A stretch of 35,325 nt of DNA from Sphingobacteriales bacterium (GCA_016185185.1 JACPOD010000042.1:1-35325), one strand, 5' to 3'. Positions 26,934 to 35,325 are shown, counted from the stretch's first letter. The notes: a model not told the origin generated them from the sequence alone. Numbers and translations: made by a program.

Positions 26934-27752
26934 TTAGTTTTTGGCGAATTTCATACAGCACCAACTGGTACGTTCCGTTTGCTGTACCACTACCATCTGG
27001 TATGCTGCAGCTTCCTCCACTAATGCTGGTATATCCTCTTTGTAAAAACCGCTTATGAGTATAACCCCATTTTGTTTTACGGATGATGCGATTGCTTTCA
27101 TATTACCCAATAGCACATTTCGGTTAATATTGGCCAACACAATATCAAATTCCCCCACCCCATTCAAATCATCTTTCAGTTCAATGGAAATGGATGAACA
27201 ATGATTGTTCTCAATATTTTCTTTTCCATTGTTGATGCTCCATTCATCGTTATCAATGGCGAGGATATTGATTGCTCCCAATTTTTCGGCAAGTATGGCT
27301 AATACTCCTGTTCCAGTTCCAAAATCTAAAACAGTTTTATTACTGAAATCAATTTGCTGCATGCTCTTCATCATCATATAAGTAGTAGCATGGTGACCTG
27401 TGCCAAAACTCATCTTTGGGGTAATGATGATTTCATGCTGTACAGTATTGATGGGTTGATGAAACGAAGCTCTTACAGCACAAAAATCATCTACCAGCAC
27501 CGGCTCAAAATTCTTTTCCCATTCTTCGTTCCAGTTTATCTGAGCAATTACTTCTTTTACAAAAGTTAACTGGTGAGGTTGCAAAATATCTTTTAGCACC
27601 TCTTCAGTATATTCTTTTTCTTCAATAAATGCTTTAAGAAACCACTCTCCCTCCTCAAAGCCTTCATAGCCGATATCAGCCAGAAGGGCAATTAAAATAT
27701 CTGATTGCTCAGAATTGATATTATTAATTGTTACTTGTATATACGAATTCAT
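26934..27752 (-). CDS. prmA: Ribosomal protein L11 methyltransferase
   Basis: PrmA trimethylates ribosomal protein L11 using S-adenosylmethionine. The AdoMet-binding motif I is VLDFGTGTGVLAILAEKLGA. It is preceded by the MSFGTGHHATTYMMMK segment typical of PrmA and followed by NIEN and VLANINRNVLLGNM (motif IV NIN). I use the ATG at 27752 (MNSYIQVTI); an ATG nine bases upstream is also possible. The length of 272 is close to the family norm. A terminator of pnp separates it from the upstream gene, so it has its own promoter or is read by leakage. Confidence 0.93.
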   Translation of the reverse strand: MNSYIQVTINNINSEQSDILIALLADIGYEGFEEGEWFLKAFIEEKEYTEEVLKDILQPHQLTFVKEVIAQINWNEEWEKNFEPVLVDDFCAVRASFHQPINTVQHEIIITPKMSFGTGHHATTYMMMKSMQQIDFSNKTVLDFGTGTGVLAILAEKLGAINILAIDNDEWSINNGKENIENNHCSSISIELKDDLNGVGEFDIVLANINRNVLLGNMKAIASSVKQNGVILISGFYKEDIPALVEEAAAYQMVVVQQTERTSWCCMKFAKN

Positions 27753-27762
27753 AAAAAACAAA

Positions 27763-27794
27763 TTAAAAAAGCCTGCGAAAATTTCACAGGCTTT
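27763..27794 (-). terminator. Intrinsic terminator of pnp
   Basis: AAAGCCTG (27768-27775) pairs with CAGGCTTT (27787-27794). On the minus strand it is followed by TTTTAATTTG, just before prmA. Confidence 0.75.
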
Positions 27795-27813
27795 GAGTTA
27801 TGTTTTTAAGAAA

Positions 27814-29976
27814 TTAATTCTCTGCTTCTTGTTGTCCCTGTTCTGGTCTTTGTGGTTTACTGAACTCAGGCTTTGCCATCAACGCTTTACGGCTGAGTTT
27901 GAATTTACCTGTCTTATGGTCAATGCCAATCAGTTTTACTTTCACTACATCACCAACCTTCAGTACACCTTCCATACTTTCCAAACGCTTCCAGCTTATT
28001 TCACTGATGTGTAATAGACCTTCTTTCTTTGGCAGGAATTCAACAAAGGCGCCAAACTCTTTAATTCCTTTTACAGTGGCTTCATATACAGAACCAACTT
28101 CAGGAACCGCCACTAAACCTTTCACCCAAGCCACAGCTTTATCCAAACCTTCTTTGGCCGGTGAGAAGATGCTTACTTCACCATAGTTGCCAACTTCTTC
28201 TATAGTAATAACGGTACCAGTTTCTCTCTGTATTTCCTGTATCACTTTACCCTGTGGCCCGATAACTGCACCAATAAATTCTTTATCAATAAACAGTTTC
28301 TCCATACGTGGTGCATGAGGTTTTACTTCGGCACGGGCCTGTGGCATACACTCATACATCGCATTCAGGATATGTAAACGACCTTGTTTGGCTTGCGATA
28401 ATGCTTCCCGCATAGTAGCCATACTTAATCCATCAACTTTAATATCCATCTGCACACCGCAAATACCATCACGGGTTCCGGTTACTTTAAAGTCCATATC
28501 ACCTAAATGATCTTCATCACCTAAGATATCCGTAAGGATAGCATATTTGCCATCGCCTCTTGTAATTAATCCCATCGCCACCCCACTTACATGTTTAGGC
28601 ACAGGAACACCGGCATCCATCAAAGCTAATGAACCAGCGCAAACAGTAGCCATAGAAGAGGAACCATTTGATTCCAAAATATCACTGACTACACGAACGG
28701 TGTAAGGATATTCGTTGCCGGGCATCATTTGCTTTAAGGAACGTTGGGCAAGGTTACCATGACCTACTTCACGACGACCAGGTCCACGCATCATCTTTAC
28801 TTCACCGGTTGAAAATGGCGGGAAATTATAGTGTAAAAAGAATTTTGAATAATTAGACATAGCAGCACTTTCTATCAGTACCTCATCTAATTTAGTTCCT
28901 AATGTTACAGTTGTGAGCGATTGTGTTTCACCTCTTGTAAACAATGCTGAACCATGCGGCGTTGGCAATGGTTCCACTTCCATTGCTAATGGACGGACAT
29001 CAGCTAAACCACGTCCGTCAAGACGTATACGTTCGTCCACAATCATATCTCTTACCACTTCCCATTTCAGGTCTTCGTAATATTTCTTTGCAAGTTTCTT
29101 ATCAATGTCAGTTACTTCTTCACCTAAGCTGGCAATCAGTTCATCCTTCAGTAAAGAATAAGCATCGCTTCTTTCATTCTTACTGCTGCCTGCTCTTGAA
29201 ATTTGATAAACTCTGTCTTTAGCAAAAGCAATTACTTTCTTTTGCAGTTCTTCATTTTGCTCAGGTTTTTTATAATCTCTTTTTCCGGTAACACCTTTCT
29301 TGCTTCTTAATTCTTCCTGTGCTTTAATGTGTACACGAATGGCATCATGCGCCATTTCCAATGCTTTCACTAAATCTTCTTCATCACATTCACTGGCTTC
29401 ACCTTCCACCATCATCAGGTTTTTATCGGTAGCGGCAATAATGAATTCCATATCAGCCGTAGCTAAATCTTTACGTCCCGGGTTTACTACAAATTCACCA
29501 TTTACACGGGCAATACGTACTTCGCTGATAATTTCTTTAATGGGAATATCCGAAACAGCTAAAGCAGCCGATGCAGCCAAACAAGCTAAAGAATCGGGCA
29601 TAACATCTGCATCGCTTGACACCAGGCTAATAAGCACCTGCACCTCGCATAAATAATCTTCGGGGAATAAGGGACGAAGTGCACGGTCAATTAAGCGGCT
29701 GGTTAATATTTCGTAATCGTTCAGTCTTGCTTCTCTTTTAAAGAACGAACCGGGGATGCGGCCTGCCGAAGCAAACTTTTCCTGGTAGTCAACTGATAAA
29801 GGAAAGAAATCCTGACCTTCTTTTGGTTCTTTATTGGCAACTACAGTGGCAAGCAAAATACAGTTGCCCTGGCGTACGGTAACGGCGCCATCTGCCTGGC
29901 GGGCCAGTTTACCTGTTTCAATGGTAACCTGCTGGCCACCTAAATCGAATGATACAGAAATTGGTTGTTGTAACAT
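27814..29976 (-). CDS. pnp: Polyribonucleotide nucleotidyltransferase (PNPase)
   Basis: PNPase is a phosphorolytic 3'-5' exoribonuclease. In order: the first RNase PH domain (PISVSFDLGGQQVTIETGKLA and FPLSVDYQEKFASAGRIPGSFFKREA), a helical linker, the second RNase PH domain (RLDGRGLADVRPLAMEV, ALFTRGETQSL, MMRGPGRREVGHGNLA and the catalytic acidic DILGDEDHLGDMDFKV), a KH domain (IGAVIGPQGKVIQEIQ), and an S1 domain (YEATVKGIKEFGAFVEFL, ending DHKTGKFKLSRKA). The length of 720 residues is normal. It lies downstream of rpsO, the usual rpsO-pnp order, with a hairpin between. Confidence 0.97.
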   Translation of the reverse strand: MLQQPISVSFDLGGQQVTIETGKLARQADGAVTVRQGNCILLATVVANKEPKEGQDFFPLSVDYQEKFASAGRIPGSFFKREARLNDYEILTSRLIDRALRPLFPEDYLCEVQVLISLVSSDADVMPDSLACLAASAALAVSDIPIKEIISEVRIARVNGEFVVNPGRKDLATADMEFIIAATDKNLMMVEGEASECDEEDLVKALEMAHDAIRVHIKAQEELRSKKGVTGKRDYKKPEQNEELQKKVIAFAKDRVYQISRAGSSKNERSDAYSLLKDELIASLGEEVTDIDKKLAKKYYEDLKWEVVRDMIVDERIRLDGRGLADVRPLAMEVEPLPTPHGSALFTRGETQSLTTVTLGTKLDEVLIESAAMSNYSKFFLHYNFPPFSTGEVKMMRGPGRREVGHGNLAQRSLKQMMPGNEYPYTVRVVSDILESNGSSSMATVCAGSLALMDAGVPVPKHVSGVAMGLITRGDGKYAILTDILGDEDHLGDMDFKVTGTRDGICGVQMDIKVDGLSMATMREALSQAKQGRLHILNAMYECMPQARAEVKPHAPRMEKLFIDKEFIGAVIGPQGKVIQEIQRETGTVITIEEVGNYGEVSIFSPAKEGLDKAVAWVKGLVAVPEVGSVYEATVKGIKEFGAFVEFLPKKEGLLHISEISWKRLESMEGVLKVGDVVKVKLIGIDHKTGKFKLSRKALMAKPEFSKPQRPEQGQQEAEN

Positions 29977-30113
29977 AAAATACTTTTTAGCGGTTGTTGT
30001 GTAGAATTTTTTTTTAGACCAGCTTTGGTTCCCTGATTGTGCTACATTGGCGACGCTCCGTTCAACTGGAGTGGTACTATGAAGCAGCTAAAACTACAGT
30101 GGTATAAAAACAG

Positions 30114-30148
30114 TTATTCCCAACATCCTAAAGGAACATTGGGAATAA
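30114..30148 (-). terminator. Hairpin between rpsO and pnp (terminator or attenuator)
   Basis: A perfect 10-bp stem pairs TTATTCCCAA (30114-30123) with TTGGGAATAA (30139-30148) around 15 nt. It lies in the 258-bp gap between the two genes and has only a weak T-run, so partial read-through into pnp or RNA processing is possible. Confidence 0.6.
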
Positions 30149-30201
30149 TTATATTTTGAACTCGATTTTTTGAATCAAACCCGGTATATAAAGACTCTCC
30201 C

Positions 30202-30232
30202 AAAGTCCCCTATCGGGGGATTTAGGGGGCCG
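30202..30232. repeat. C/G-block dispersed repeat after rpsO
   Basis: The sequence AAAGTCCCCTATCGGGGG, then ATTTAGGGGGCC, forms a C-block/G-block hairpin directly behind the rpsO stop at 30235. It belongs by eye to the same repeat family as 7807-7830 and 7726-7783. Confidence 0.55.
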
Positions 30233-30234
30233 TT

Positions 30235-30504
30235 TTACTTTCTTAAACCAAGTTTTTCAATCAAAGCACGGTAGCCGGTAAGGTTGTGCTTGCTCAGGTA
30301 AGTTAATAAACGCTTACGCTGCCCTACAAGGCGCATTAAACCGCGGTGAGTGGAAAAATCTTTTTTGTTTTTTTGTAAGTGCTCAGAAATGCTGTTGATA
30401 CGCTCTGTAACCATGGCAATCTGGCCTTCAATAGAACCGGTATTAGCAGCGGTGCCACCGAATTCTTTAAAAATGTTTGCTTTTTTTTCTTTTGTAATCG
30501 ACAT
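30235..30504 (-). CDS. rpsO: 30S ribosomal protein S15
   Basis: S15 binds 16S rRNA and joins early in 30S assembly. I use the ATG at 30504, which gives 89 residues, the length of E. coli S15. The in-frame TTG at 30531 would add nine atypical residues. The family core is clear: GSIEGQIAMVTERINSISEHL, then HRGLMRLVGQRKRLLTYL and a final GYRALIEKLGLRK. It is the first gene of the rpsO-pnp unit, with a promoter upstream at 30556-30586. Confidence 0.97.
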   Translation of the reverse strand: MSITKEKKANIFKEFGGTAANTGSIEGQIAMVTERINSISEHLQKNKKDFSTHRGLMRLVGQRKRLLTYLSKHNLTGYRALIEKLGLRK

Positions 30505-30555
30505 CTCAGATTTTTTTAATTTGACATCCAAATTTTTTCATCAAAATTGTGGCGG

Positions 30556-30586
30556 CAAAGGTAAGGGCTAACCGGCAAACAGCCAA
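30556..30586 (-). promoter_or_regulatory. Bacteroidota-type promoter of rpsO
   Basis: On the minus strand: TTG (30586-30584), 20 nt, TACCTTTG (30563-30556). The -7 box is perfect. It lies 51 nt upstream of the rpsO start. Confidence 0.65.
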
Positions 30587-30637
30587 CAAAATGAGCAATT
30601 TCTTCATGATTTTTAGCTCTTAAACACCTCTTTACAG

Positions 30638-31843
30638 ATGAAATCGCTTTCTTTACGCCAAAATTTGGCTAAAGGTTTGAAAAAGATTGTTTTCACTGTA
30701 ACCAACGACCTGAATTACGATCAACGGATGATACGTATTTGCACGTCACTCACCAAAGCTGGTTTTGAAGTTTTGCTGGTGGGAAGGAAAAGAAAACAAT
30801 CTATTCCACCGGACACTAAACCTTATCACCAAAAAAGTTTGCATTGCTGGTTTGGTAAAGGCAAGTTGTTTTATGTTGAGTACAATATCCGCCTCTTTTT
30901 CTTTTTGCTCTTTACCAAAACAGATTGTATCTGCGCCATTGATCTGGACACCATCCTCCCCTGTTATTTTGTTTCGGTCATCAAAAGAACAAAACGGGTA
31001 TATGATGCCCATGAATTGTTTTGCGAGATGAAGGAAGTGGTAACAAGGCCCGGCATTTATAAAATGTGGAAGGGGATTGAAAGATTTACCGTCCCAAAAT
31101 TTCAACATGGCTACACAGTAAACCAACCCATAGCCAATGAGTTTAAGAATATGTACGGGGTGGAATATTCTGTCATTCGTAATATTTCGAAGTTGACAGA
31201 TGACAGTTTACTGGTGACAGAAAAACAACAGCAAAACAGCCCGTCAACCGTCATCAGTCAACTGTCAACTCAACAACGGCCATCGGCCAACGAACAACAG
31301 GCACTGTTCCTCCTCTACCAGGGCGATGTTAACGAAGGCCGGAGTTTTGAAACATTGATTCCGGCTATGAAAAATGTAACTGTTCCTTTAATTATTTGTG
31401 GGGATGGAAATTTTTTTGAGCAGGCAAAGCAATTAGTAAAAGAAAATGGATTGGATGATAAAGTAATTTTTAAGGGACGAATGAAACCTGATGAATTAAA
31501 ACTTTTCACTCCATCCGCACACATTGGTATTACTCTTTTTGAAAATAACGGACTCAGTAATTATTTATCCCTTGGAAATAAGTTCTTCGACTATATTCAT
31601 GCTGAAGTACCGCAATTATGTGCAGCTTATCCGGCTTACCGAACAATCAATGACCAATTTGAGGTAGCACTGCTGATTGACGACCTTTCTGTTGAAAATA
31701 TTGCTCAAAAACTGAACCTTTTACTTAACGATAGTGTTTTGTACCAAAGGCTTAAACAGAATTGTGCCAGTACAAAAAAACAATTGAACTGGGAGGAAGA
31801 AGAAAAAAAATTAATAGTATTTTATAAAAACCTGCTTGGATAA
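30638..31843 (+). CDS. Glycosyltransferase (GT4-like, GT-B fold) with an in-frame 7-bp repeat array
   Basis: This GT-B enzyme transfers a sugar from an activated donor. The N-terminal domain opens KIVFTVTNDLNYDQRMIRIC, followed by GRKRKQ and a DAHELFCEM segment. The C-terminal donor-binding domain has LFLLYQGDVNEGRSFETLI, then PLIICGDGNFFEQAKQLVKEN and VIFKGRMKPDELKLFTPSAH. Residues about 202-220, between the two domains, are a low-complexity Ser/Gln/Thr stretch (STVISQLSTQQRPSANEQQ) encoded by a 7-bp tandem repeat. The last 8 bases overlap the next glycosyltransferase. The donor and acceptor are unknown; a role in cell-surface polysaccharide is likely. Confidence 0.85.
   Translation: MKSLSLRQNLAKGLKKIVFTVTNDLNYDQRMIRICTSLTKAGFEVLLVGRKRKQSIPPDTKPYHQKSLHCWFGKGKLFYVEYNIRLFFFLLFTKTDCICAIDLDTILPCYFVSVIKRTKRVYDAHELFCEMKEVVTRPGIYKMWKGIERFTVPKFQHGYTVNQPIANEFKNMYGVEYSVIRNISKLTDDSLLVTEKQQQNSPSTVISQLSTQQRPSANEQQALFLLYQGDVNEGRSFETLIPAMKNVTVPLIICGDGNFFEQAKQLVKENGLDDKVIFKGRMKPDELKLFTPSAHIGITLFENNGLSNYLSLGNKFFDYIHAEVPQLCAAYPAYRTINDQFEVALLIDDLSVENIAQKLNLLLNDSVLYQRLKQNCASTKKQLNWEEEEKKLIVFYKNLLG
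31241..31296. repeat. 7-bp tandem repeat inside a glycosyltransferase gene
   Basis: Successive heptamers are CCGTCAA, CCGTCAT, CAGTCAA, CTGTCAA, CTCAACA, ACGGCCA, TCGGCCA and ACGAACA. The first four are close to each other, and GACAGAT/GACAGTT just upstream look related. It is the same unit length as the intergenic array at 9036-9077 but with a different sequence. Three units equal 21 nt, so the frame stays open when units are gained or lost in threes. Confidence 0.7.
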
Positions 31844-32954
31844 ACATTTACATATCATTTCCTTTGATGTTCCCTATCCGGCGGATTATGGCGGGGCAAT
31901 TGATGTATTTTATAAGATAAAAGCCTTGCATAAACTCGGAATAAAAATTCATTTACAGACTTATGAATATGGCCGTGGCCACCAGGATGAATTATTGAAA
32001 TATTGCGAAACCGTAAATTATTATAAAAGAGATACCGGGTTAAAGGGCTTTTCCTTTTCACTTCCTTACATTGTTAATTCAAGAGGCAATAAGGAAATGA
32101 AGCGGCGAATACTAAACGATGATTACCCTGTTTTGATGGAAGGATTGCATACTACCTTCTTTTACGAAAATCCTGATTTTTTGAACCGTAAAGTGGTGTT
32201 AAGGGCACATAATATTGAATCACTTTATTACATGGCTTTGGCATATACAGAAACTAATCTTTTAAAAAAAATCTACTTCAAAAACGAATCAAGGCTTTTG
32301 GAAAAATATGAAGCCGATGTAGTTAAAAAAATACCTGCACTTTACATGACCTTACATGATGCCGGGCATTATTGTAAAAAAGAATGTGCCAACTGGGGTT
32401 TATTGCCGGTATTTCATGCCAATGAAAAAATAAGTTGCGAAGAAGGGGTTGGCTCCTACTGTTTATATCATGGTAATTTAGGTGTTCCTGAAAATGAAAA
32501 GACAGCCATTTGGTTACTGGAAACAGTTTTTAATGATCTGCCGATTCCATTTGTAATCGCCGGAAAGAACCCTTCTAAGAAATTAGAAGCAAAGGCGTAT
32601 GAAAAACAACATACCTGTTTAGTAGCGAATCCTTCCGACAAAGAATTAGACGATCTTATTCACCGGGCACATATCAACATACTGCCTGCATTTAATAAAA
32701 CCGGTATTCGACTAAAACTGATCAATGCTTTATTCAAAGGAAGACATGTGGTGGTAAATGATGAGATGGTTTGTTCCACCAACCTTGAAGCTGCCTGTCA
32801 TATTGGTAATAATGCTGCCGCAATGAAATCTATTCTTGTGCAACTTTATCACAAACCATTTACTGAAGATGAAATTAAATTGAGAGAAAATTTATTTAAC
32901 ACGCATTATAATAATGATACCAATGCCCGTAAACTTATTCAATGGTTATACTAG
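31836..32954 (+). CDS. Glycosyltransferase family 1/4-like protein
   Basis: The 372-residue GT-B protein begins LHIISFDVPYPADYGGAIDVFYKIKALHKLG, the opening of family 4 enzymes with the conserved GG loop. It then has VVLRAHNIESLYY, a YLYHGNLGVPENEKTAIWLLE-type donor domain, VIAGKNPSKKLEAKA, ELDDLIHRAHINILPAF and GIRLKLINALFKGRHVVVND (acidic donor contact here replaced by a Lys-Leu helix). The start is a TTG at 31836 overlapping the previous stop by 8 bp, which indicates translational coupling; the next in-frame ATG is well inside the conserved domain. The 3' end overlaps the convergent ftsE-like gene by 20 bp. It probably works with the upstream glycosyltransferase on one surface glycan. Confidence 0.85.
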   Translation: MDKHLHIISFDVPYPADYGGAIDVFYKIKALHKLGIKIHLQTYEYGRGHQDELLKYCETVNYYKRDTGLKGFSFSLPYIVNSRGNKEMKRRILNDDYPVLMEGLHTTFFYENPDFLNRKVVLRAHNIESLYYMALAYTETNLLKKIYFKNESRLLEKYEADVVKKIPALYMTLHDAGHYCKKECANWGLLPVFHANEKISCEEGVGSYCLYHGNLGVPENEKTAIWLLETVFNDLPIPFVIAGKNPSKKLEAKAYEKQHTCLVANPSDKELDDLIHRAHINILPAFNKTGIRLKLINALFKGRHVVVNDEMVCSTNLEAACHIGNNAAAMKSILVQLYHKPFTEDEIKLRENLFNTHYNNDTNARKLIQWLY

Positions 32955-33624
32955 CATTGTCCCACACTCTGCCTCTTTCTGTTTTTAATGTACGTGCCGG
33001 AAATTTATTTATTACAATAAAATCATGGGTAGCCATTATAACCGCAGTGTTATAATCTTTGGTAATTTGAAACAGCAACTGCATAATTTCATCTGATGTT
33101 TCCGGGTCAAGGTTGCCGGTAGGTTCATCCGCCAGTATAAGTTTGGGAGAATTTAATAAAGCCCGTGCAACATCTACTCTTTGTTGTTCGCCGCCACTCA
33201 TTTCATAGGGCATTTTAAAACCTTTAGATTTAAGTCCCACTTTATCCAGTACATCTTCTATTTTTTCATTCATCAGTTTGTCATCTTTCCACCCGGTAGC
33301 TTTTAAAACAAACTTGAGGTTTTCATTCACATTTCTGTCGGTAAGCAATTGAAAATCCTGGAATATTACCCCGAGGTTGCGGCGCAGGAAGGGAACTTTT
33401 TTCCAGTCCATACCTTTAAGATTGTGGCCTGCTACAACACCTTCTCCTTCGGTCATGGGCAGCTCACCATACATGGTCTTTAATAAACTGGATTTGCCGG
33501 TGCCGGTTTTACCAACGAGATAAACAAATTCACCTTTATTCACCGTAAGATTTACATCCTGAAGAATAAGGGAATTGCTTTGATATATGTTAACATGTTT
33601 TAATTCTACGATTGCTTCAGCCAT
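32935..33624 (-). CDS. ftsE: FtsE-like ABC transporter ATP-binding protein
   Basis: The ATPase has Walker A GKTGTGKS at residues 38-45, the signature [14 protein letters not shown], Walker [17 protein letters not shown], and the H-loop ATHDF. The length of 229 and the [19 protein letters not shown] Q-loop fit FtsE, the partner of FtsX in cell division and peptidoglycan hydrolase control, or a LolD-like lipoprotein exporter ATPase. No ftsX is next to it; in many Bacteroidota the pair is not adjacent. A perfect 14-bp palindrome lies upstream. Confidence 0.85.
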   Translation of the reverse strand: MAEAIVELKHVNIYQSNSLILQDVNLTVNKGEFVYLVGKTGTGKSSLLKTMYGELPMTEGEGVVAGHNLKGMDWKKVPFLRRNLGVIFQDFQLLTDRNVNENLKFVLKATGWKDDKLMNEKIEDVLDKVGLKSKGFKMPYEMSGGEQQRVDVARALLNSPKLILADEPTGNLDPETSDEIMQLLFQITKDYNTAVIMATHDFIVINKFPARTLKTERGRVWDNASITIE

Positions 33625-33674
33625 TTGACTTTGTTTGATGTGTGCAAAATAACGATTAGTGGGTTAATTGAAAC

Positions 33675-33688
33675 GTGAAAATTTTCAC
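33675..33688. promoter_or_regulatory. 14-bp perfect palindrome upstream of the ftsE-like gene
   Basis: GTGAAAATTTTCAC is exactly self-complementary. It lies between the 3' end of purM (33694) and the ftsE-like start (33624) and could be an operator; it is too short for a strong terminator. Confidence 0.4.
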
Positions 33689-33693
33689 AACAG

Positions 33694-34070
33694 TTAATAA
33701 ACTATTTCATTCAGTGATGTGATAATTCTTAATTCCTTCTTTGCACTTTCCTCCACCCTGCCAATCACCCTTGCTTCAATACCATATTTTTCAGAGATGC
33801 TGATGATATTGTTAGCATATTTTTCATTAGTATAAACTTCTAGGCGGCAGCCCATATTAAATACCTGGTACATTTCTTTATCATCAGCGCCGGAGGCTTC
33901 TTTAATAATATCAAAAATAACAGGCGGGGTAAATAAATTATCTTTTACAATGCGGATATTATCATTCACATACTTCATGCACTTGGTTTGTCCTCCACCG
34001 CTGCTATGGATCATGCCATGTACTGCATCAAAATGATTTTCTAAAATTTCTTTTACCACCGGCGCATAAG
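33694..34070 (-). pseudogene. purM: PurM (AIR synthase), C-terminal part behind a frameshift
   Basis: This is the second half of PurM, which closes the imidazole ring in purine synthesis (FGAM to AIR). It is seen in PVVKEILENHF, HSSGGGQTKCMKY (the family's second glycine motif), TPPVIFDIIKEASGADDKEMY and QVFNMGCRLEVY. In this frame the homology extends a few codons upstream of the ATG-like start at 34059 (TYAPVVKEI). The joint with the N-terminal part needs one extra base, so a single-base deletion near 34070-34074 fits. It ends at 33694 with no clear terminator. Confidence 0.85.
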
Positions 34071-34784
34071 TAACTTATCAGTCATGCGGTGCGGCCCAAT
34101 ATAAACAACTTCATCTTTTAAGGAGGGCTCATAAGTTTCTTTATAGTTCTCTGCATAAAACTTATTCAGCACATCGTGTCTTGCACTTGTTAATCCGTTG
34201 CTGCCGATACCGCTGTTATAAAAACTTTCATAAGTGGATTGCCCATAACTGGCTAACCCAACAATTACATCTCCCGGCTGAATTTTATCGTTGCTGATGA
34301 TTTTACTCTTGGGCCATCTTGCTGTCATCGTTCCGTTCACAGCAACACTTCTCACCACATCACCCACATCGGCTGTTTCGCCACCGAGATAATGAATGTT
34401 TACGCCAAATGTTTTTAACGTATCAAAAAAATCCTGTGTGCCGTTAATGATTTCATTGAGCACTTCACCGGGAATGATGGATTTATTTCTGTCAATAGTA
34501 GAAGAAAACAAGAGGTTGTCATAAATGCCCACGCAAAGCAAATCATCAATATTCATCACCACTGCATCCTGTGCTATGCCACGCCAAACAGATATATCAC
34601 CTGTTTCTTTCCAGTACAAATAAGCAAGAATACTTTTGGTGCCGGCGCCATCTGCATGCATCACATTCACCCAATCCGCATCATTTCCTAAATAGTCGGG
34701 ATACAATTTACAAAAGGCGTTTACATAAAGCCCTTTGTCAAGGTTTTTAGTAGCCGCATGTACTTCTTCTTTTTGTGCCGATAC
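34053..34784 (-). pseudogene. purM: PurM (AIR synthase), N-terminal part without a start codon
   Basis: The homologous stretch starts at 34784 (VSAQKEEVHAATKNLDKGLY, then NAFCKLYPDYLG), where complete PurM proteins have about nine more residues ending in RG. Upstream in this frame are only two codons of unrelated sequence, then a TGA at 34797-34799; no start codon precedes the homology. The TTG at 34706 is too far inside to be a real start. The ATP-binding HADGAGTKSILAYLYW, DAVVMNIDDLLCVG and HYLGGETADVGD are intact. The frame then breaks near 34072 (KLLMRRW stop). The gene is therefore cut at the 5' end exactly where ribF begins on the other strand, and frameshifted. Confidence 0.85.
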
Positions 34785-34785
34785 T

Positions 34786-35325
34786 ATGCAGGTACATCAC
34801 CAGTTAAATGAATTGCCGGTTTTTGCTAATGCCGTTGTTACTATCGGATCTTTTGATGGTGTACATAGTGGCCATCAGCAGATAATAAAGCAATTGAAAG
34901 ATGAGGCTGCACATGTAAACGGGGAATCCATTATCATTACTTTTTACCCTCATCCCAGAAAAGTAATTGGTTCTACTAAAACAGATTTCAACTTATTAAC
35001 AACGCTGGACGAAAAAATAGAATTGCTTGACCGGGAAAAAATAGATCACCTTGTTATTGTTCCATTTACCCGTGACTTTTCTGATCAGTCAGCTGTTTCT
35101 TATATAAAAGATTTTTTAGTCAGTAATTTTCATCCGCATACCATTATCATTGGTTATGATCACCGGTTTGGTAAAAACAGGGAGGGCAATTTTGAATTAC
35201 TGGAACTATATAAAAATGAATTTAATTACAGGGTAAAAGAGATCCCTGAACATGTGCTGAATGAAATAACAGTGAGTTCATCCAAAATTAGAGAAGCGAT
35301 TTTAATGGGCGATATAGAAAGTGCC
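34786..35325 (+). CDS. ribF: Bifunctional riboflavin kinase/FAD synthetase, 5' part
   Basis: RibF makes FMN and then FAD from riboflavin. The visible 180 residues are the FAD synthetase (nucleotidyltransferase) domain. It has VVTIGSFDGVHSGHQQII (the HxGH motif at residues 27-30), ITFYPHPRKVIG, PFTRDFSDQSAVSYIKDFLV, IIGYDHRFGKNREGN and the start of the SSSKIREAI motif. The riboflavin kinase domain lies beyond the window. The ATG at 34786 gives a normal N-terminus (MQVHHQLNELPVFANAVVTIG). The divergent purM remnant ends one base away, so ordinary promoter space is missing and a rearrangement or assembly joint is possible. Confidence 0.92.
   Translation, partial: MQVHHQLNELPVFANAVVTIGSFDGVHSGHQQIIKQLKDEAAHVNGESIIITFYPHPRKVIGSTKTDFNLLTTLDEKIELLDREKIDHLVIVPFTRDFSDQSAVSYIKDFLVSNFHPHTIIIGYDHRFGKNREGNFELLELYKNEFNYRVKEIPEHVLNEITVSSSKIREAILMGDIESA

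Noticed and set aside
30000..30234. A small gene or structured RNA between pnp and rpsO.
   Set aside because: I see only a hairpin (30114-30148) and the dispersed repeat (30202-30232); no open frame or conserved RNA pattern could be supported.

Overview
The window looks like a chromosomal stretch from a Bacteroidota bacterium, most likely of the Chitinophagaceae type. The pointers are low GC, several promoters of the Bacteroidota form (TTTG or TTG, about 19-20 nt, then TAnnTTTG), type IX secretion (T9SS) cargo with C-terminal sorting domains, a DUF6089 (PorG-like) barrel, an FtsE/PnP/S15/PlsY/DnaG/GyrA gene set with Bacteroidota-like sequences, and short dispersed repeats common in this group. 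The family assignment is inference; there is no rRNA or tRNA in the window.

Layout. 1-458: 3' end of a cation-diffusion-facilitator transporter. 617-1880: a frameshifted T9SS cargo gene. 1939-3090 (-): a lipoprotein serine hydrolase, divergent from serA (3161-4399). 4503-6484: a two-gene unit, type II NADH dehydrogenase plus a DUF2071 protein. 6490-10475 (-): HEAT-like protein, CutC, glycosylasparaginase and a GH109-like oxidoreductase/glycosidase, probably a small glycoprotein-degradation neighbourhood. 10544-11429: a zinc-ribbon protein and a short SSB, divergent around a palindromic region. 11511-16439: a wrecked recQ. 16487-22074 (-): HD-domain hydrolase, TPR protein, gyrA and DUF6089 barrel. 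22188-24125: dnaG. 24129-30504 (-): CYTH protein, DUF3052-like protein, M48 lipoprotein peptidase, plsY, prmA, pnp and rpsO. 30638-32954: two glycosyltransferases. 32935-34784 (-): ftsE-like ATPase and a damaged purM. 34786-end: 5' part of ribF.

The main observation is in recQ. Its reading frame stops after the Asn codon ending at 12918 and resumes with no missing residue at the Asp codon at 15732. The 2813-bp insert between carries an outer-membrane barrel gene, a T9SS cargo gene and a terminator. Its left end begins GTTGTAAGC. Its right end holds GCTTACAAC followed by a long imperfect inverted repeat. Joining the two ends of the insert would rebuild a complete attC-like site (GCTTACAAC, stem, loop, stem, GTTGTAAGC), and the insertion point is a G|AT triplet. 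This is the architecture of an integron-type gene cassette inserted at a secondary site, but with a non-canonical core sequence and no integrase in view. The same recQ also has an internal deletion with frameshift near 12147.

Other oddities are a 7-bp tandem repeat inside a glycosyltransferase gene and another in an intergenic region, a C/G-rich dispersed repeat that lengthens CutC at its N-terminus and supplies the stop codon of the asparaginase gene, and a purM gene that lacks its start codon and carries a frameshift. Four damaged coding sequences in 35 kb may be partly real decay and partly draft-assembly error; the cassette itself is not explained by sequencing error.
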